Notes: a model not told the origin generated them from the sequence alone. Positions 43,739 to 54,901 are shown, numbered from the stretch's first letter. The stretch: DNA of 64,000 bases from Paraburkholderia sp. LEh10 (GCF_017814945.1 NZ_JAGIPX010000005.1:168665-232664); one strand, 5' to 3'. Program-made: numbers and translations.

Positions 43739-44488
43739 GTGAAAAGCCTTCTGAACATGCGACGTACGGCCGTCGGCAATGGAGCCGCGGCCCACCTTCA
43801 CTTCCCGCAGCAAACCGTCCGCAGTGCCGAGCCGGCCCGTCTCGACGATCTCCCCTCCGATGACAGCGATGTGCCCGTGGCGCCCGACGAGCAACGGACG
43901 AATGCGCCCGCGCGCCCCATCACGCCACTGCATGCGGTGCAGGTCACGCCTTCGCCGCCGAGCGGGCGCTCGGTGCAATTGGCGGACGCGGCCGAAGTCG
44001 AACGCATGGTGAACGAGGCCGAGTTCACTGCGTTCCACGTATTTCGCACTTTTGATTATTCTGTCAGCCTGCTGTTTTACCCAAAGGAACTGAAATACTA
44101 CGTCGCACTGTTTCAGGAAGGGACCGTGTGGCGCGCGCTGCTCACGAGCGATATGAACACCGCGAAGCAGTTGTTTCATCACATGCAGGAGCAGGCGATA
44201 CGCCTCGCCGATACCGAGACGCGGCGTCTGCAGCTCGAAGCCCAGAACGAGCAGTTGAAGCGCATGATCGCCGAGTCCGAAGCGCACGCCGAACGGCTGC
44301 GCCGGGGCTTGCAGCGCACGGCCGCGCAGGATCAGTCGATGACCGCGAAGCAGCATCAGTTGCGCAAGGAGGTCGCGCAACTGGAAGCGCAGCGCACGGC
44401 CGCGCAGGCGCAACTGAACAAGATGCATCGGCAGTTGCATCAGCTGAACGTCGCGAGCAACGAGGCGATACCGCACATGCCGCGTTGA
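43739..44488 (+). CDS. DUF2968 coiled-coil protein
   Basis: A 249-residue protein of the Burkholderiales DUF2968 family. A variable Pro-rich N-terminal third is followed by AEVERMVNEAEFTAFHVFRT, then SVSLLFYPKELKYYVALFQE, the conserved core, and a C-terminal coiled coil rich in Gln, Ala and Arg (about residues 150-240). The start is uncertain: GTG at 43739 has GAGGA upstream, and ATG at 43757 is an alternative. No clear signal peptide is seen, unlike most relatives. Function unknown. Confidence 0.75.
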   Translation: MKSLLNMRRTAVGNGAAAHLHFPQQTVRSAEPARLDDLPSDDSDVPVAPDEQRTNAPARPITPLHAVQVTPSPPSGRSVQLADAAEVERMVNEAEFTAFHVFRTFDYSVSLLFYPKELKYYVALFQEGTVWRALLTSDMNTAKQLFHHMQEQAIRLADTETRRLQLEAQNEQLKRMIAESEAHAERLRRGLQRTAAQDQSMTAKQHQLRKEVAQLEAQRTAAQAQLNKMHRQLHQLNVASNEAIPHMPR

Positions 44489-44560
44489 TGGATCGGCGGC
44501 GGCCGCCGGCCTCGCCCGAAACGGGACGAGCGACGCGCACGCGTTTGCAGCGCGCGAACG

Positions 44561-44604
44561 AAACGACGCCGGCCAGGATCATCTGGCCGGCGTCGTTTTT
44601 TTGA
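44561..44604 (+). terminator. Rho-independent terminator after the DUF2968 gene
   Basis: AAACGACGCCGGCCAG (44561-44576) and its exact complement at 44583-44598 form a 16-bp stem with a 6-nt loop, leading into a run of seven T. Confidence 0.92.
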
Positions 44605-44668
44605 TGCTGGGCTGCCGCTGCGACTACGGCTTGCAGCGGCGCACGTCAGGCTATGCTATCGCCTCGGC

Positions 44669-44992
44669 TCAGTTGCCGAAAAACACCGAACGCGGACCCT
44701 TTTCATCGGCCAGCGTGCGGCCTGCCTGCGACGTGCCGTTGGCCTGCGCGCCATAGCCGCTCGTGTCGGCTTGCGCGACGGTGTCTTGCGCGTGGACACG
44801 CGCTTCGGCGGCCTGGATGTTGTTCGGGTAGTTCTGGCGATCCGACAGCGGGTCGTAGCCGGCCTTTTCCAGACGTGCCAGATCGGCGCGAACTTCGGCG
44901 CGCGTCAGCGGCTGCTGGTTCGACTGGGCAAACGATGCAACGGGAGCGGCGACTGCGGCAGCAAGAACGACTGCGGAAATCAGGGCTTTCAT
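44669..44992 (-). CDS. DUF4148-family secreted protein
   Basis: A 107-residue periplasmic protein. A signal peptide (residues 1-22, ending ASFA) is followed by the DUF4148 core LTRAEVRADLARLEKAGYDP and NYPNNIQAAEARVHAQ. The C-terminal part is Gly/Ala/Gln rich. Family members are abundant in Burkholderiales, and their function is not established. It stands alone; 320 bp separate it from gnd. Confidence 0.88.
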   Translation of the reverse strand: MKALISAVVLAAAVAAPVASFAQSNQQPLTRAEVRADLARLEKAGYDPLSDRQNYPNNIQAAEARVHAQDTVAQADTSGYGAQANGTSQAGRTLADEKGPRSVFFGN

Positions 44993-45312
44993 GGACTACC
45001 TCCGAGAGCTTGTTTTTTGGTTTGCCGAGGACATCGGGCCCGTCAGCGTTGATGGAAGTCTACGGAAGGCTGCGACCTAGGGAAATCCCGGATTCGTTGA
45101 AACTCTATTGCGAAAATTGAGATAATTCGCGCGACCCGCGCGCGCCTTGCATCTTTAAGATCAAAATTCGACAACACTGTGTTCCAAAAAATGTGCAGAC
45201 CGGCAGCATGCGGACGATTGCGCGCGCAAAAAAACGCCCCGGCGGCGTGTAAGCCATCGGGGCGTCGCGAACGAAGCGGGCCTTTTGTACGAAGATCCGC
45301 CAGCTGTTCGGA
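44993..45312. other. Gap upstream of the DUF4148 gene
   Basis: This 320-bp stretch holds the promoter of the DUF4148 gene (minus strand, AT-rich at 45085-45190) and the gnd terminator at 45228-45265. No gene or RNA is recognised. Confidence 0.45.
45228..45265 (-). terminator. Terminator of gnd
   Basis: On the minus strand, ACGCCCCG and CGGGGCGT (45234-45241 with 45258-45265) form an 8-bp GC stem followed by six T. Confidence 0.75.
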
Positions 45313-46722
<1,410 letters not shown>

Positions 46723-47125
46723 GTGAATTCTCCAGATTCCAGTAAGTCGTGAAGCCGCGCCAACCCGTAAGGCGCAGCATCGAGGATGAAAGAATAAAAG
46801 AAATGACGGGATGACGCTCGCGTGCTCCTGGTCCGTCATGTCCGCGTGGCGCCTCCACCAGCGGCCCTCGCGGCCGGCACGGACGATGCATGCTGCTTTC
46901 GCTGCGCTTTCGAGCTGTCCGCTTTCGTGAAAGCTGCTTCCGATGCTTCGTTGCCGCGGCTTTCGCCGCGCCCCTTCATGCATGCCGCCGTCGACAACCC
47001 CTGCGCTGCGCCGTCTCTAAAGCTTAGTCCGCGAAACGCATCGCGGCGGACAACGGGCGGACAACGGGCCGACAACGGGCGCATAACGGGCGAACATCTG
47101 CGCGCAAGCGTCAGACTGGCCGCCG
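46723..47125. other. Gap between gnd and the methyltransferase gene
   Basis: About 400 bp that should include the gnd promoter (minus strand). It holds a short ACAACGGGC tandem repeat (47048-47091). No small gene or RNA stands out. Confidence 0.4.
47048..47091 (+). repeat. Four tandem (GG)ACAACGGGC units
   Basis: GGACAACGGGC, GGACAACGGGC, CGACAACGGGC and GCATAACGGGC follow with an 11-bp period, close to one helical turn. They lie downstream of the methyltransferase stop and upstream of gnd. Confidence 0.7.
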
Positions 47126-47740
47126 CTAGCGTTTCCGGAACACGAGGCTGAAGTTGTTGGCGGGCATCGCGACGGGCTCGTCGCCGTCGAAACCCGCCGC
47201 GTCCGCCAGCGCCACGACATCCTCCATGTCGCGCACGCCCCATGCGGGATTGCGGCTTTTCAACTGAGTGTCGAACGCCGCATTGCTGTCCGACGTATGC
47301 GCGCCGCCGCGCCGGTACGGCCCGTACAGATACAGCACGCCGCCCGCGCCAAGCAGCCGCCCGGCGCCGCCGATCAAAGCCTGCGCCGACGTCCACGGCG
47401 AAATGTGGATCATGTTGATGCAGACGATCGCGTCGGCGGCATCGATGCCCCACTGCGCGTCGCGCACGTCGAGCGCGAGCGGCGCGCGCACATTGGGCAG
47501 GCCGGCTGCCGCCGTCCACGCGGCAACCGACGCGCGCGCCTCCTCGTCGGGATCGCTTGGCTGCCAGACGAGTTGCGGCAGCGCCGCAGCGAAGTGAATG
47601 GCGTGCTGGCCCGTGCCGCTGGCGATTTCGAGCACGAGGCCCGTCGCGGGCAGCACCCGTTCGAGCACGGCGAGGATCGGCTCGCGGTTGCGCTCGGCGG
47701 AAGGCGCGTGCTGGCGCAAGGTGAGGTTTGGCGTAGTCAT
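47126..47740 (-). CDS. DUF938-type SAM-dependent methyltransferase
   Basis: A 204-residue class I methyltransferase. The SAM site is VLEIASGTGQHAIHFA (near residue 37), followed by WQPSDPDEEA and the catalytic-face stretch ICINMIHISPWTS. DUF938 proteins end with a SNAAFD...WGVRDMEDV segment, present here. The substrate is unknown. ATG at 47740 lies 6 bp inside the end of the upstream flavoprotein gene's region, so the two are probably one operon. Confidence 0.82.
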   Translation of the reverse strand: MTTPNLTLRQHAPSAERNREPILAVLERVLPATGLVLEIASGTGQHAIHFAAALPQLVWQPSDPDEEARASVAAWTAAAGLPNVRAPLALDVRDAQWGIDAADAIVCINMIHISPWTSAQALIGGAGRLLGAGGVLYLYGPYRRGGAHTSDSNAAFDTQLKSRNPAWGVRDMEDVVALADAAGFDGDEPVAMPANNFSLVFRKR

Positions 47741-47745
47741 CGCGA

Positions 47746-48351
47746 TCAATAGAGACTGGTGCGCATACGTTCGGCGAGGTCGCGATCATACGCGAGCGCG
47801 TCGAAACGCTCACCGAAAATCCGCTTGTGCATGTCGCCCGCGCTTGGCAGCCGCGCACGCTCGACGTGGCGCGCCGGGTCCCACAGCTTCGAGCGCGCGA
47901 GCGCTTTCGAGCAGTGAAAGTACACGGCATCGATATCGACGATCAGCACCGAGCGCGGCTTCCTGCCGTCGACGGCGAAGCGCTCGAGCAGCGATTCGTC
48001 AATGGAAATGCGTCCGCGCCCGTTGACGCGCAGCGTCTCGCCGACGCCGGGCACGATGAACAGCAAGCCGACATGCGGATTGACGATCACATTGCGCAAG
48101 CTGTCGATACGGTTGTTGCCGATGCGGTCCGGAATCGCGAGCGTACGCTCGTCGATCAGCCGCACGAAACCCGGCGCATCGCCGCGCGGCGAGCAATCGA
48201 GCCCTTCGGGGCCCGCTGTCGCCAGCATGACGAACGGCGAATGCTCGATGAACGCGCGATAGCACTCGTTGACGTACGGGATTTCCTTACGCACCGAGCG
48301 CTCGTGCGGCTGTCCATAGAGCGCTTCGAGTTCTTCGATCGACGTCAGCAT
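47746..48351 (-). CDS. PPOX-class FMN-binding flavoprotein
   Basis: A 201-residue protein of the pyridoxamine-phosphate-oxidase-like split-barrel family, MSMEG_1061-type. FVMLATAGPEGLDCSPRGDAPGF and DRIGNNRIDSLRNVIVNPHVGLLF cover the FMN-binding strands; the C-terminal VLIVDIDAVYFHCSKALARS is typical of the subfamily. It probably reduces or protects against a small molecule using F420 or FMN; the reaction is unknown. Confidence 0.85.
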   Translation of the reverse strand: MLTSIEELEALYGQPHERSVRKEIPYVNECYRAFIEHSPFVMLATAGPEGLDCSPRGDAPGFVRLIDERTLAIPDRIGNNRIDSLRNVIVNPHVGLLFIVPGVGETLRVNGRGRISIDESLLERFAVDGRKPRSVLIVDIDAVYFHCSKALARSKLWDPARHVERARLPSAGDMHKRIFGERFDALAYDRDLAERMRTSLY

Positions 48352-48396
48352 CGGCGTTTCCTTCGTGAGTTGCGCGATCGCATCGCGCGTGTTCGG

Positions 48397-49242
48397 TCAG
48401 CGGGCGGCAAGACTCGCGGCGAGCGCGGCAAGCGCGTCGCCGCACGGCGCTTCCACTTTCAGCGACAGCAAAGCATCGGCGCGCGTGCGCCCGAGGTTGA
48501 TCGCGGCGATCGGCTTGCCCAGCTTCTGCGCCCACACGCAAAAGCGGTAACCCGAATACACCATCAGCGACGAGCCGACGACGAGCATCCCATCGGCGGC
48601 ATCGAGCGCGTGCATCGCCGCTTCGACACGCGCCTTCGGCACGTTCTCGCCGAAGAACACCACCGCTGGCTTGAGCAGTCCGCCGCAATTCGGGCACGCG
48701 GGAATGCGGAACGCGCCGAGGTCGTGCCATTCGAGATGCGCGTCGCCATCGGCGGCAGGCTCGGCGATCACATCGAGCAACGCGGGATTCCCGTCGATCA
48801 GCACCTGCTGGATCGACGCGCGCGCGTGCTGCGTGCCGCAATCGAGACACGTCACTTCCCCGATGCTGCCATGCAGTTCGATCACGTCGCTGCTGCCCGC
48901 TCGCTGGTGCAGGCCGTCGACGTTCTGCGTGACGAGCGCGCGCACGTGCTCGGCCGCTTCGAGCCGCGCGAGCGCCCGATGCGCGGCGTTCGGCTGCGCG
49001 TTCGCGACGACGGGCCAGCCGACCGTGCTGCGCGCCCAGTAGCGTTGGCGCGACGCGATGGAGCCGAGAAATTCCTGCAACGTGATGGGCGGCGATCGCT
49101 TCCAGGCGCCGCTTTCGTCGCGATAGCCGGGGATGCCGGAGTCGGTGCTGATGCCCGCGCCCGTCAGCACGAAAAGCCGCGGATGGCGTTCGACGAAGTC
49201 TTGCAGCGCGGCGAGCGCGGGTGGATCGATCAACGGGAACAT
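48397..49242 (-). CDS. NAD-dependent protein deacylase (sirtuin)
   Basis: A 281-residue class II-like sirtuin. GAGIST (28-33) binds NAD+, TQNVDGLH (105-112) and catalytic His124 in LHGSIG follow, and the zinc ribbon uses Cys132, Cys135, Cys183 and Cys186. A 47-residue insert lies between the Cys pairs. It removes acyl groups from lysines of cytoplasmic proteins. ATG at 49242 is chosen; an upstream ATG at 49275 is possible. Confidence 0.9.
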   Translation of the reverse strand: MFPLIDPPALAALQDFVERHPRLFVLTGAGISTDSGIPGYRDESGAWKRSPPITLQEFLGSIASRQRYWARSTVGWPVVANAQPNAAHRALARLEAAEHVRALVTQNVDGLHQRAGSSDVIELHGSIGEVTCLDCGTQHARASIQQVLIDGNPALLDVIAEPAADGDAHLEWHDLGAFRIPACPNCGGLLKPAVVFFGENVPKARVEAAMHALDAADGMLVVGSSLMVYSGYRFCVWAQKLGKPIAAINLGRTRADALLSLKVEAPCGDALAALAASLAAR

Positions 49243-49312
49243 GAGGCGGAAGATGCGTCGGTCATGAAGGCGCACGGGACAGTGCGTGCGGACTCGGCTT
49301 CGGCGGCTGCGC

Positions 49313-49630
49313 TCACCGCTGCGTGCGCGGCTTCGCTGCGCGTCGTGCGGGCTTCGGGTGCCGCGCCTCCCAGGCGGCCAGCGCCGCGCGATACCGCGTG
49401 ACCTCCTCTTCGTACAGGTCGAAAACGCACGGGTCGCAGCCGCTATGACAGCAATCGTCAGGGTCGGGGCGCGTGGGCGGCGTGGGGCGCGGATCGTCGT
49501 CGGCCGGCGCGCTTCGGCGCGAAGCCTCGTCTGCAGTCACAGCCACTTCCAGAGTTTGGCGAAGCGTCCAGTATAAATCGGCGAGGCGCGCCGCGCTGCC
49601 GATCCACTGCTTGATGCACTGTTGATGCAT
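49313..49630 (-). CDS. Oxidoreductase-like (PF09791) small cysteine protein
   Basis: A 105-residue ORF whose conserved part is PDPDDCCHSGCDPCVFDLYEEEVTRY, the CCxSGCxxCV box of the oxidoreductase-like family. The four cysteines could bind a metal or form disulfides. The part before about residue 35 is poorly conserved in such proteins, so the true start may lie downstream, for example a GTG near 49550. Function unknown. Confidence 0.7.
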   Translation of the reverse strand: MHQQCIKQWIGSAARLADLYWTLRQTLEVAVTADEASRRSAPADDDPRPTPPTRPDPDDCCHSGCDPCVFDLYEEEVTRYRAALAAWEARHPKPARRAAKPRTQR

Positions 49631-49730
49631 TGCTTGACGCGGCGCCGCCCGCGCGTGTCCACATGGCCGTCAGGCGCCTGCCCGGTGGCACGCTTGCGCT
49701 GCGCTCACGGACGCCGCGCCGAGCCGCAAC

Positions 49731-50513
49731 TCAGCCACGCCCCACGAACGGCATCTTGCTCGCCATGATCGTCATGAATTGCACGTTCGCCGCCAGCGGC
49801 AAATTCGCCATGTGCAGCACGGCGTCCGCGACGTACTCGACGTCCATCAGCGGTTCGACGGCGATCGTGCCGTTGGCCTGCGCCACGCCGCGCGCCATCC
49901 GCTCGGCCATTTCCGTCGCCGCATTGCCGATGTCGATCTGGCCGCAGACGATGTCATAAGGCCGACCGTCGAGCGACACCGATTTGGTGAGGCCCGTGAT
50001 CGCGTGCTTCGTCGCCGTGTACGCGCTGCTGAACGGCCGCGGCGCATGCGCGGAAATCGAACCGTTGTTGATGATGCGCCCGCCGCGCGGCGTCTGCGCC
50101 TTCATCATCGCGAACGCTGCGCGCGTGCAGAGAAACACGCCCGTCAGATTCGTATCGACGACGCAACGCCAGTCGTCGAGTTCGATCTGGTCGATTTCGA
50201 CGGGCGGCGCATTGCGGCCCGCGTTGTTGAACAGCACGTCGAGCCGGCCATAGCGCAGCCGGATCACATCGAAGAGCGAGGCGACGCTCGCCGCGTCCGT
50301 CACGTCGCACGCGACGGCGAGCGCGTCGTTGCCCTGCTCTTGCGCTTCGTTGGCGAGCGCGTCGAGCGGGGCCTGCCTGCGCCCCGCCAGCACGACGCTG
50401 TAGCCGTTCGCGAGCAGTTTGCGCGCCGTCGCGCGGCCGATGCCGCTGCCCGCGCCCGTCACGAGCGCGACCTTTTTCTGCGTCTGGGCTGCTTCTGCCG
50501 ATGCTTGCGTCAC
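49731..50513 (-). CDS. Short-chain dehydrogenase/reductase
   Basis: A 260-residue SDR oxidoreductase. The cofactor motif [10 protein letters not shown] (19-28), NNAG near residue 96, and the catalytic Ser-Tyr-Lys in [20 protein letters not shown] are all present. AGRRQ after the second strand suggests NADP(H). It has the GTG start at 50513, supported by GGAGA 8 bp upstream. It may belong to the downstream end of the amino-acid cluster, but its substrate is unknown. Confidence 0.85.
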   Translation of the reverse strand: MTQASAEAAQTQKKVALVTGAGSGIGRATARKLLANGYSVVLAGRRQAPLDALANEAQEQGNDALAVACDVTDAASVASLFDVIRLRYGRLDVLFNNAGRNAPPVEIDQIELDDWRCVVDTNLTGVFLCTRAAFAMMKAQTPRGGRIINNGSISAHAPRPFSSAYTATKHAITGLTKSVSLDGRPYDIVCGQIDIGNAATEMAERMARGVAQANGTIAVEPLMDVEYVADAVLHMANLPLAANVQFMTIMASKMPFVGRG

Positions 50514-50559
50514 AACATGTCTCCGGGTCGGGCCGTCCGCGACAGCTCGCGACGCACGT

Positions 50560-51456
50560 TCAATCGAGCGCGCGGTCGTTCGGCTTCGCGAACAGCAATT
50601 TCATTTCCGCCGACAGCGGATAGTTCAGGTTGATGCCCTTCGGCGGAATCGGCTGTGTGAACCACTTCTGATAAAGGTTCGCCGCTTCGCCCGAAGTTTG
50701 CAAGCGCGCAATCACGCCGTCCGCGAGTTTCTTGAAGCCCGGGTCGTCCTTGCGAAACATGCAGCCGTAGACTTCCGACATCGGCGACGTGCCTGTGATC
50801 AGATAGTCGTCGGCATTCGATTCCTTCGCCTTCGCGCCATACAGCAGCGGATCATCCATCACGAACGCGACGGCGCGTCCCGTCTTCACGTTGAGGAACG
50901 ACTCGGCGTGATCCTTCGCGCTGATGAGGCGCATGTTCATCGACTTCTCCGCGTTCATCTGGCGCAGCAGCCGCTCTTCCGACGTGCCCGCTGTCGTCAC
51001 GACCGTCCTGTTGGCGAGATCGCCGAAGTCCTTCACGCCGGAGTCCTTCTTCACGATCATGCGCACGCCGTACTGGAAGAAGCTGTTGGAGAACGCGACC
51101 TGGTTATCGCGCTCTTTCGTGTGCGTGGTCGAGCCGCACTCGATGTCGATGGTGCCGTTCTGCACGAGTGGGATGCGGTTCTGCGACGTGATGGGAATCT
51201 CGCGCACCTTGAGGTCGGGCATGTTGAGTTCTTTCTTGACCTCATCGACGATCTTCAGCGCGATTGCCTGCGAATAGCCGATCACGTGCTGCTGCTCATC
51301 GTAGTACGAGAACGGCACCGACGACTCGCGCACGCCCAGCGAAATCGCGCCCGTCTCGCGGATCTTTTTCAGCGTCGCGCTCTCCTGCGCCTGTGCGTGG
51401 CCTGCGGCGCCTGTTGCGATCAGCACGGCAAGCATGGCTTTCGTCGTCGTTCTCAT
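50560..51456 (-). CDS. Amino acid ABC transporter substrate-binding protein (glutamate/aspartate type)
   Basis: A 298-residue periplasmic binding protein with a signal peptide (residues 1-23, ending AQA). [28 protein letters not shown] and [20 protein letters not shown] match GltI-type glutamate/aspartate binding proteins. No permease or ATPase gene lies next to it, so it must share membrane components or be an orphan. It precedes dadA on the same strand in reverse order, suggesting a link to amino-acid use. Confidence 0.87.
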   Translation of the reverse strand: MRTTTKAMLAVLIATGAAGHAQAQESATLKKIRETGAISLGVRESSVPFSYYDEQQHVIGYSQAIALKIVDEVKKELNMPDLKVREIPITSQNRIPLVQNGTIDIECGSTTHTKERDNQVAFSNSFFQYGVRMIVKKDSGVKDFGDLANRTVVTTAGTSEERLLRQMNAEKSMNMRLISAKDHAESFLNVKTGRAVAFVMDDPLLYGAKAKESNADDYLITGTSPMSEVYGCMFRKDDPGFKKLADGVIARLQTSGEAANLYQKWFTQPIPPKGINLNYPLSAEMKLLFAKPNDRALD

Positions 51457-51507
51457 GTCGTCTCCTGTTTGTGGGTAGCGGTTGTTATCGGTGTGGGTGC
51501 AACGAGT

Positions 51508-52758
51508 TCAGCGGTTGTATCTGTACGCCGCGATATCGACGGACGGCGGGCGGCCCGCGATCACATCCGCGATCAGGCGCGCGCTGCCGCATGCTAGCGT
51601 GAAGCCGAGCGCGCCGTGGCCCGTATTGAGCCACAGGTTGCCGTATGGCGTCGCGCCGACCAGCGGCTTGGAGTCGGGCGTCGCGGGACGGTGGCCGCAC
51701 CATGTCTCTGCGCACGCGTAGTCGCCGGCAGCGGGAAAGATTTCCTGCGCCTGGCGCTTGAGCAGCGCGACGCGCCCCGCCTGCTGCGCATCGCCCAGGC
51801 CCGCGATCTCGACCATGCCCGCGATCCGCAAGCGCTTGCCGAGCGGCGCGTACACGATCTTGCGATGCAGGTCGGTCACGCTGACACGCGGCGTGTGACG
51901 CCGCTGGGCGGCATGAATCGTGAGGCTGTAGCCCGTCAGCGGATAGATGGGCAGATGCACGCCGAGCGCACCGAGCAGCGGCACGCTGCCGAGTCCGAGC
52001 GCGACGACGAACGCGTCGGCTTCAATATCGCCGCTTGCGCAGCGCGCGGCGACGACACGCGCGCCTTCGCTGACGAGCGATTGAACGGGCGTTCCGTAGC
52101 GAATCGTGACGCCGTGACGCCGCTGCAATGCATCCGCCAGCGCGACGCAAAAGCGCTGGCAATCGCCCGCTTCCTCGGAAGGCGTATGAATGCCGCCCGC
52201 GAGCAGCGGCTGCGCATGCGTGAGCGCCGGTTCGAGCACCGCGCATTCGCTCGCGTCGAGCGCCCTTTGCTCCGAGCCCGCCGCGACCAGCACGTCCATC
52301 TTGCGCTGCGCGCGGTCGAAGTCGTGCCGATCGCGATAGACGACGAGCTTGCCGTTGCGCACATGATCGAACGCAATCGACTCGCGCTCGACGATCTCAT
52401 GCAGCGCCGCCTTGCTCAGCGCGCCGAGGCCCAGCAATTCAAGCGCTGTCTGCCGCGCTCGCGGGCCGCGGCATGCGAGCAGGAACGCGATGCACCAGCG
52501 CCACTGATGCAGATCGAAACGCGGGATGAAGCGCAGCGCGGAATCGCGTTGCAGCAGCCACGCGGGCAGCTTGGGCAGCACGGCGGGATCGGCGAGGGGC
52601 GCCACGTAGCTGTAGCTCAGCTGCCCGCCGTTGGCGAAGCTCGCTTCGAGCGCCGCGCCGCCGCGCGCTTCGACGATCGTGACGTCGTGGCCGTCGCGGA
52701 CCAGACTCCAGGCCGTCGTCAGACCGACGACGCCCGCACCGAGTACACACACACGCAT
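51508..52758 (-). CDS. dadA: D-amino acid dehydrogenase small subunit DadA-like
   Basis: A 416-residue FAD enzyme that deaminates D-amino acids oxidatively and passes electrons to the respiratory chain. The N-terminus MRVCVLGAGVVGLTTAWSL is the dinucleotide-binding GxGxxG fold; ASFANGGQLSYSYVAPLADP is a DadA signature, and TPDSKPLVGAT with NTGHGALGFTLACGSA closes the FAD site. ATG at 52758 is chosen; the frame opens to 52821. It lies upstream of the glutamate-type binding protein with a 51-bp gap. Confidence 0.88.
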   Translation of the reverse strand: MRVCVLGAGVVGLTTAWSLVRDGHDVTIVEARGGAALEASFANGGQLSYSYVAPLADPAVLPKLPAWLLQRDSALRFIPRFDLHQWRWCIAFLLACRGPRARQTALELLGLGALSKAALHEIVERESIAFDHVRNGKLVVYRDRHDFDRAQRKMDVLVAAGSEQRALDASECAVLEPALTHAQPLLAGGIHTPSEEAGDCQRFCVALADALQRRHGVTIRYGTPVQSLVSEGARVVAARCASGDIEADAFVVALGLGSVPLLGALGVHLPIYPLTGYSLTIHAAQRRHTPRVSVTDLHRKIVYAPLGKRLRIAGMVEIAGLGDAQQAGRVALLKRQAQEIFPAAGDYACAETWCGHRPATPDSKPLVGATPYGNLWLNTGHGALGFTLACGSARLIADVIAGRPPSVDIAAYRYNR

Positions 52759-52912
52759 GAATGCCGATGACCTTGCGATTACATTGCCGGCGAGTGTCGC
52801 GCGCCGAAAACGCCGCATCAAATGACGAGTTGGGAGGCTGCATAACCTCAGGTTAAGAGCGTGTCAGGTGCGCGCGGCCGGCAAGCGCAGCGGACAGCCG
52901 ATGCGAACCGCG

Positions 52913-53791
52913 CTACGGCGCAAGCCGCGCGCGCAGCACGTCGACGAACGCGTTACCCGCCTGCGAGGTCATCCCGCCGTCGCGCCACAACGCGAACACG
53001 CCAATCGACAGAGGCGGCGCGATCGGCCGCACGCTCACGGCTTCCGCACCGCTTTTCGCAGTCAGCTCGTCGAGCAATGCATGGCCGATGCCGCGCGCGG
53101 CCAGCGCACGGGCCACGTGCCAGGTTTGCGCCTCCACGGTCGGCATTGGAGCGTCGAGACCCAGCGCTTCAAGCGCATTGCCGATCATTTCGCCGAGCGG
53201 ATCGACATTGCCGATGCTGATCCATTCGCCTTCGACGAACTCCTGCAGCGTGAGCGGGCGCCCGGCTGCGTGGTCGTCGCGCGGGCCGACGCACACGACG
53301 GGCGTGCGCCCCAGTTCGGCGGACGCGATGCCCGGCCGCGCCGGCGGATTCAGCGCGACACCGAGATCGAGCTCGCGCGTGAGCAGCGCATTGAGCAGTT
53401 CCTCCGTGTGGCGCGTCTGGATTCTCAGCGACACCCGCGGATACGCCGCGCGAAACGCCTGCACGGCGGGCGGGATCAGGCTCAAGCCGAGACTCGGCAG
53501 ACAGCCTACGCGTAAATGCCCTTCCGGCCGCAACGCGAGATTGCGCGCGAGATCACGGATGCTGTCGAGGTTCGCTTGCAGCTTCTGCGTTTCGCAGAAC
53601 AGCAACTCGGCTTCGCGCGTCGGCTGCAGGCGGCCGTGCACGCGGTTGAAGAGCGTCAGGCCGACGCTGCGCTCCGCGTGCGCGAGCACCTTGCTCACAG
53701 CAGGCTGCGAGACGCATAGCAGCTCGGCCGCCTTGGACAGCGAGCCGGTGCGCATGATGGCGTGGAAGACTTCGATGTGGCGCAGGCGCAT
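52913..53791 (-). CDS. LysR-family transcriptional regulator
   Basis: A 292-residue LysR protein with its helix-turn-helix in MRLRHIEVFHAIMRTGSLSKAAELL and CVSQPAVSKVLAHAERSVG (residues 1-45) and an effector domain from about residue 90. It is transcribed in the same direction as dadA, 154 bp upstream of it, and may regulate dadA and the binding protein. Related regulators respond to amino acids or aromatic acids; the ligand is unknown. Confidence 0.87.
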   Translation of the reverse strand: MRLRHIEVFHAIMRTGSLSKAAELLCVSQPAVSKVLAHAERSVGLTLFNRVHGRLQPTREAELLFCETQKLQANLDSIRDLARNLALRPEGHLRVGCLPSLGLSLIPPAVQAFRAAYPRVSLRIQTRHTEELLNALLTRELDLGVALNPPARPGIASAELGRTPVVCVGPRDDHAAGRPLTLQEFVEGEWISIGNVDPLGEMIGNALEALGLDAPMPTVEAQTWHVARALAARGIGHALLDELTAKSGAEAVSVRPIAPPLSIGVFALWRDGGMTSQAGNAFVDVLRARLAP

Positions 53792-54043
53792 GGCGCGGTG
53801 GGCGATCTCGGCGGGTCAGTGGAAAGGGCTCAAGCATACTGGCTTTCGGCGTGCGCCTCGACGTTTGCGCCCGCGCGGGCTCCAGCGCGCGCCGGCGAAC
53901 GGCTTCGGCAACATTCGCGTCGTGCCTTAGGTTCGTCGCAAATTCGAGACAGGATGCGCGCGGATGGTATCGTTCGCGTTTCACGTGCATCGAACGAGTC
54001 CTGCCCGCCTGGCCGAAACCCGCGCGGGCAGGCCAACAGCATC

Positions 54044-54901
54044 ATGAATCAACTGAATCCGCCGCCGCGCGCCGCCGATACGGCAGCGCCCGCCCGCCGC
54101 TGGCCGCTCACGGGGAATCCGCCGATGCTCACGGCCGTCATCGCGTGGCATGTCGCGATGTTCGCCGGCTGGACGCTCGTGTCGTCCGCGTGGCCGTGGT
54201 GGCTCGCTGGCATCTTCGTGAGCCATGCGATCGTCGTGCCGATCGGATTATGGCCGCGCTCGTCGCTTCTCGGCCCCAATTGGACGCGGCTGCCCGACAC
54301 GCCGCGCAACGCCGACGCTGTCGCACTGACGATCGACGACGGCCCCGACCCTGTCGTCACGCCGAAGGTGCTAGATCTGCTCGATGCGCACGGCGTGCGC
54401 GCGACGTTCTTTTGCATCGGCGCGCGCGCGCAGCGGCATCCCGCGTTGATGCGCGAGATCGTCGCGCGTGGGCATAATGTCGAAAATCACTCGCAGGTCC
54501 ACGTGCACACGTTCTCGGTCACGCTGCCGCGCGGCCTGACACGCGAGATCGACGCCGCGCAGCACACACTCGAAGCACTGACGGGCGAGCGTCCGATGTT
54601 CTTCCGCGCGCCAGCCGGCCTGCGCAATGTGTTTCTCGAACCCGTGCTGCAAAAGCTCGACTTGCGGCTCGCGGCATGGACGCGGCGCGGCTTCGATACC
54701 CGCGAGAAAAACCCGCAGCGCGTGCTGGACCGGCTCGTCGACGGACTCGCGGCGCGCGACATTCTGCTCGTGCACGACGCCAGCGCGGCGCTGGGCGCGT
54801 CGGGCGAGCCTGTCGTGCTCGACGTGCTGCCGCGCCTGATCGAAACGGTGCGCGCGCGTGGACTGCGCTTCGTGACGCTGCGCGACGCGCGCGGCGGCTG
54901 A
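54044..54901 (+). CDS. Polysaccharide deacetylase (NodB domain)
   Basis: A 285-residue membrane-anchored carbohydrate esterase-4 protein. One or two hydrophobic segments (about 30-65) anchor it. The NodB domain starts with ALTIDDGPDPVVTPKVLDLL (Asp pair near residue 88) and HNVENHSQVH supplies the zinc histidines (HxxxH). RAPAGLRN and LLVHD complete the catalytic site. It likely deacetylates an N-acetyl sugar of an exported or lipid-linked glycan. Confidence 0.85.
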   Translation: MNQLNPPPRAADTAAPARRWPLTGNPPMLTAVIAWHVAMFAGWTLVSSAWPWWLAGIFVSHAIVVPIGLWPRSSLLGPNWTRLPDTPRNADAVALTIDDGPDPVVTPKVLDLLDAHGVRATFFCIGARAQRHPALMREIVARGHNVENHSQVHVHTFSVTLPRGLTREIDAAQHTLEALTGERPMFFRAPAGLRNVFLEPVLQKLDLRLAAWTRRGFDTREKNPQRVLDRLVDGLAARDILLVHDASAALGASGEPVVLDVLPRLIETVRARGLRFVTLRDARGG

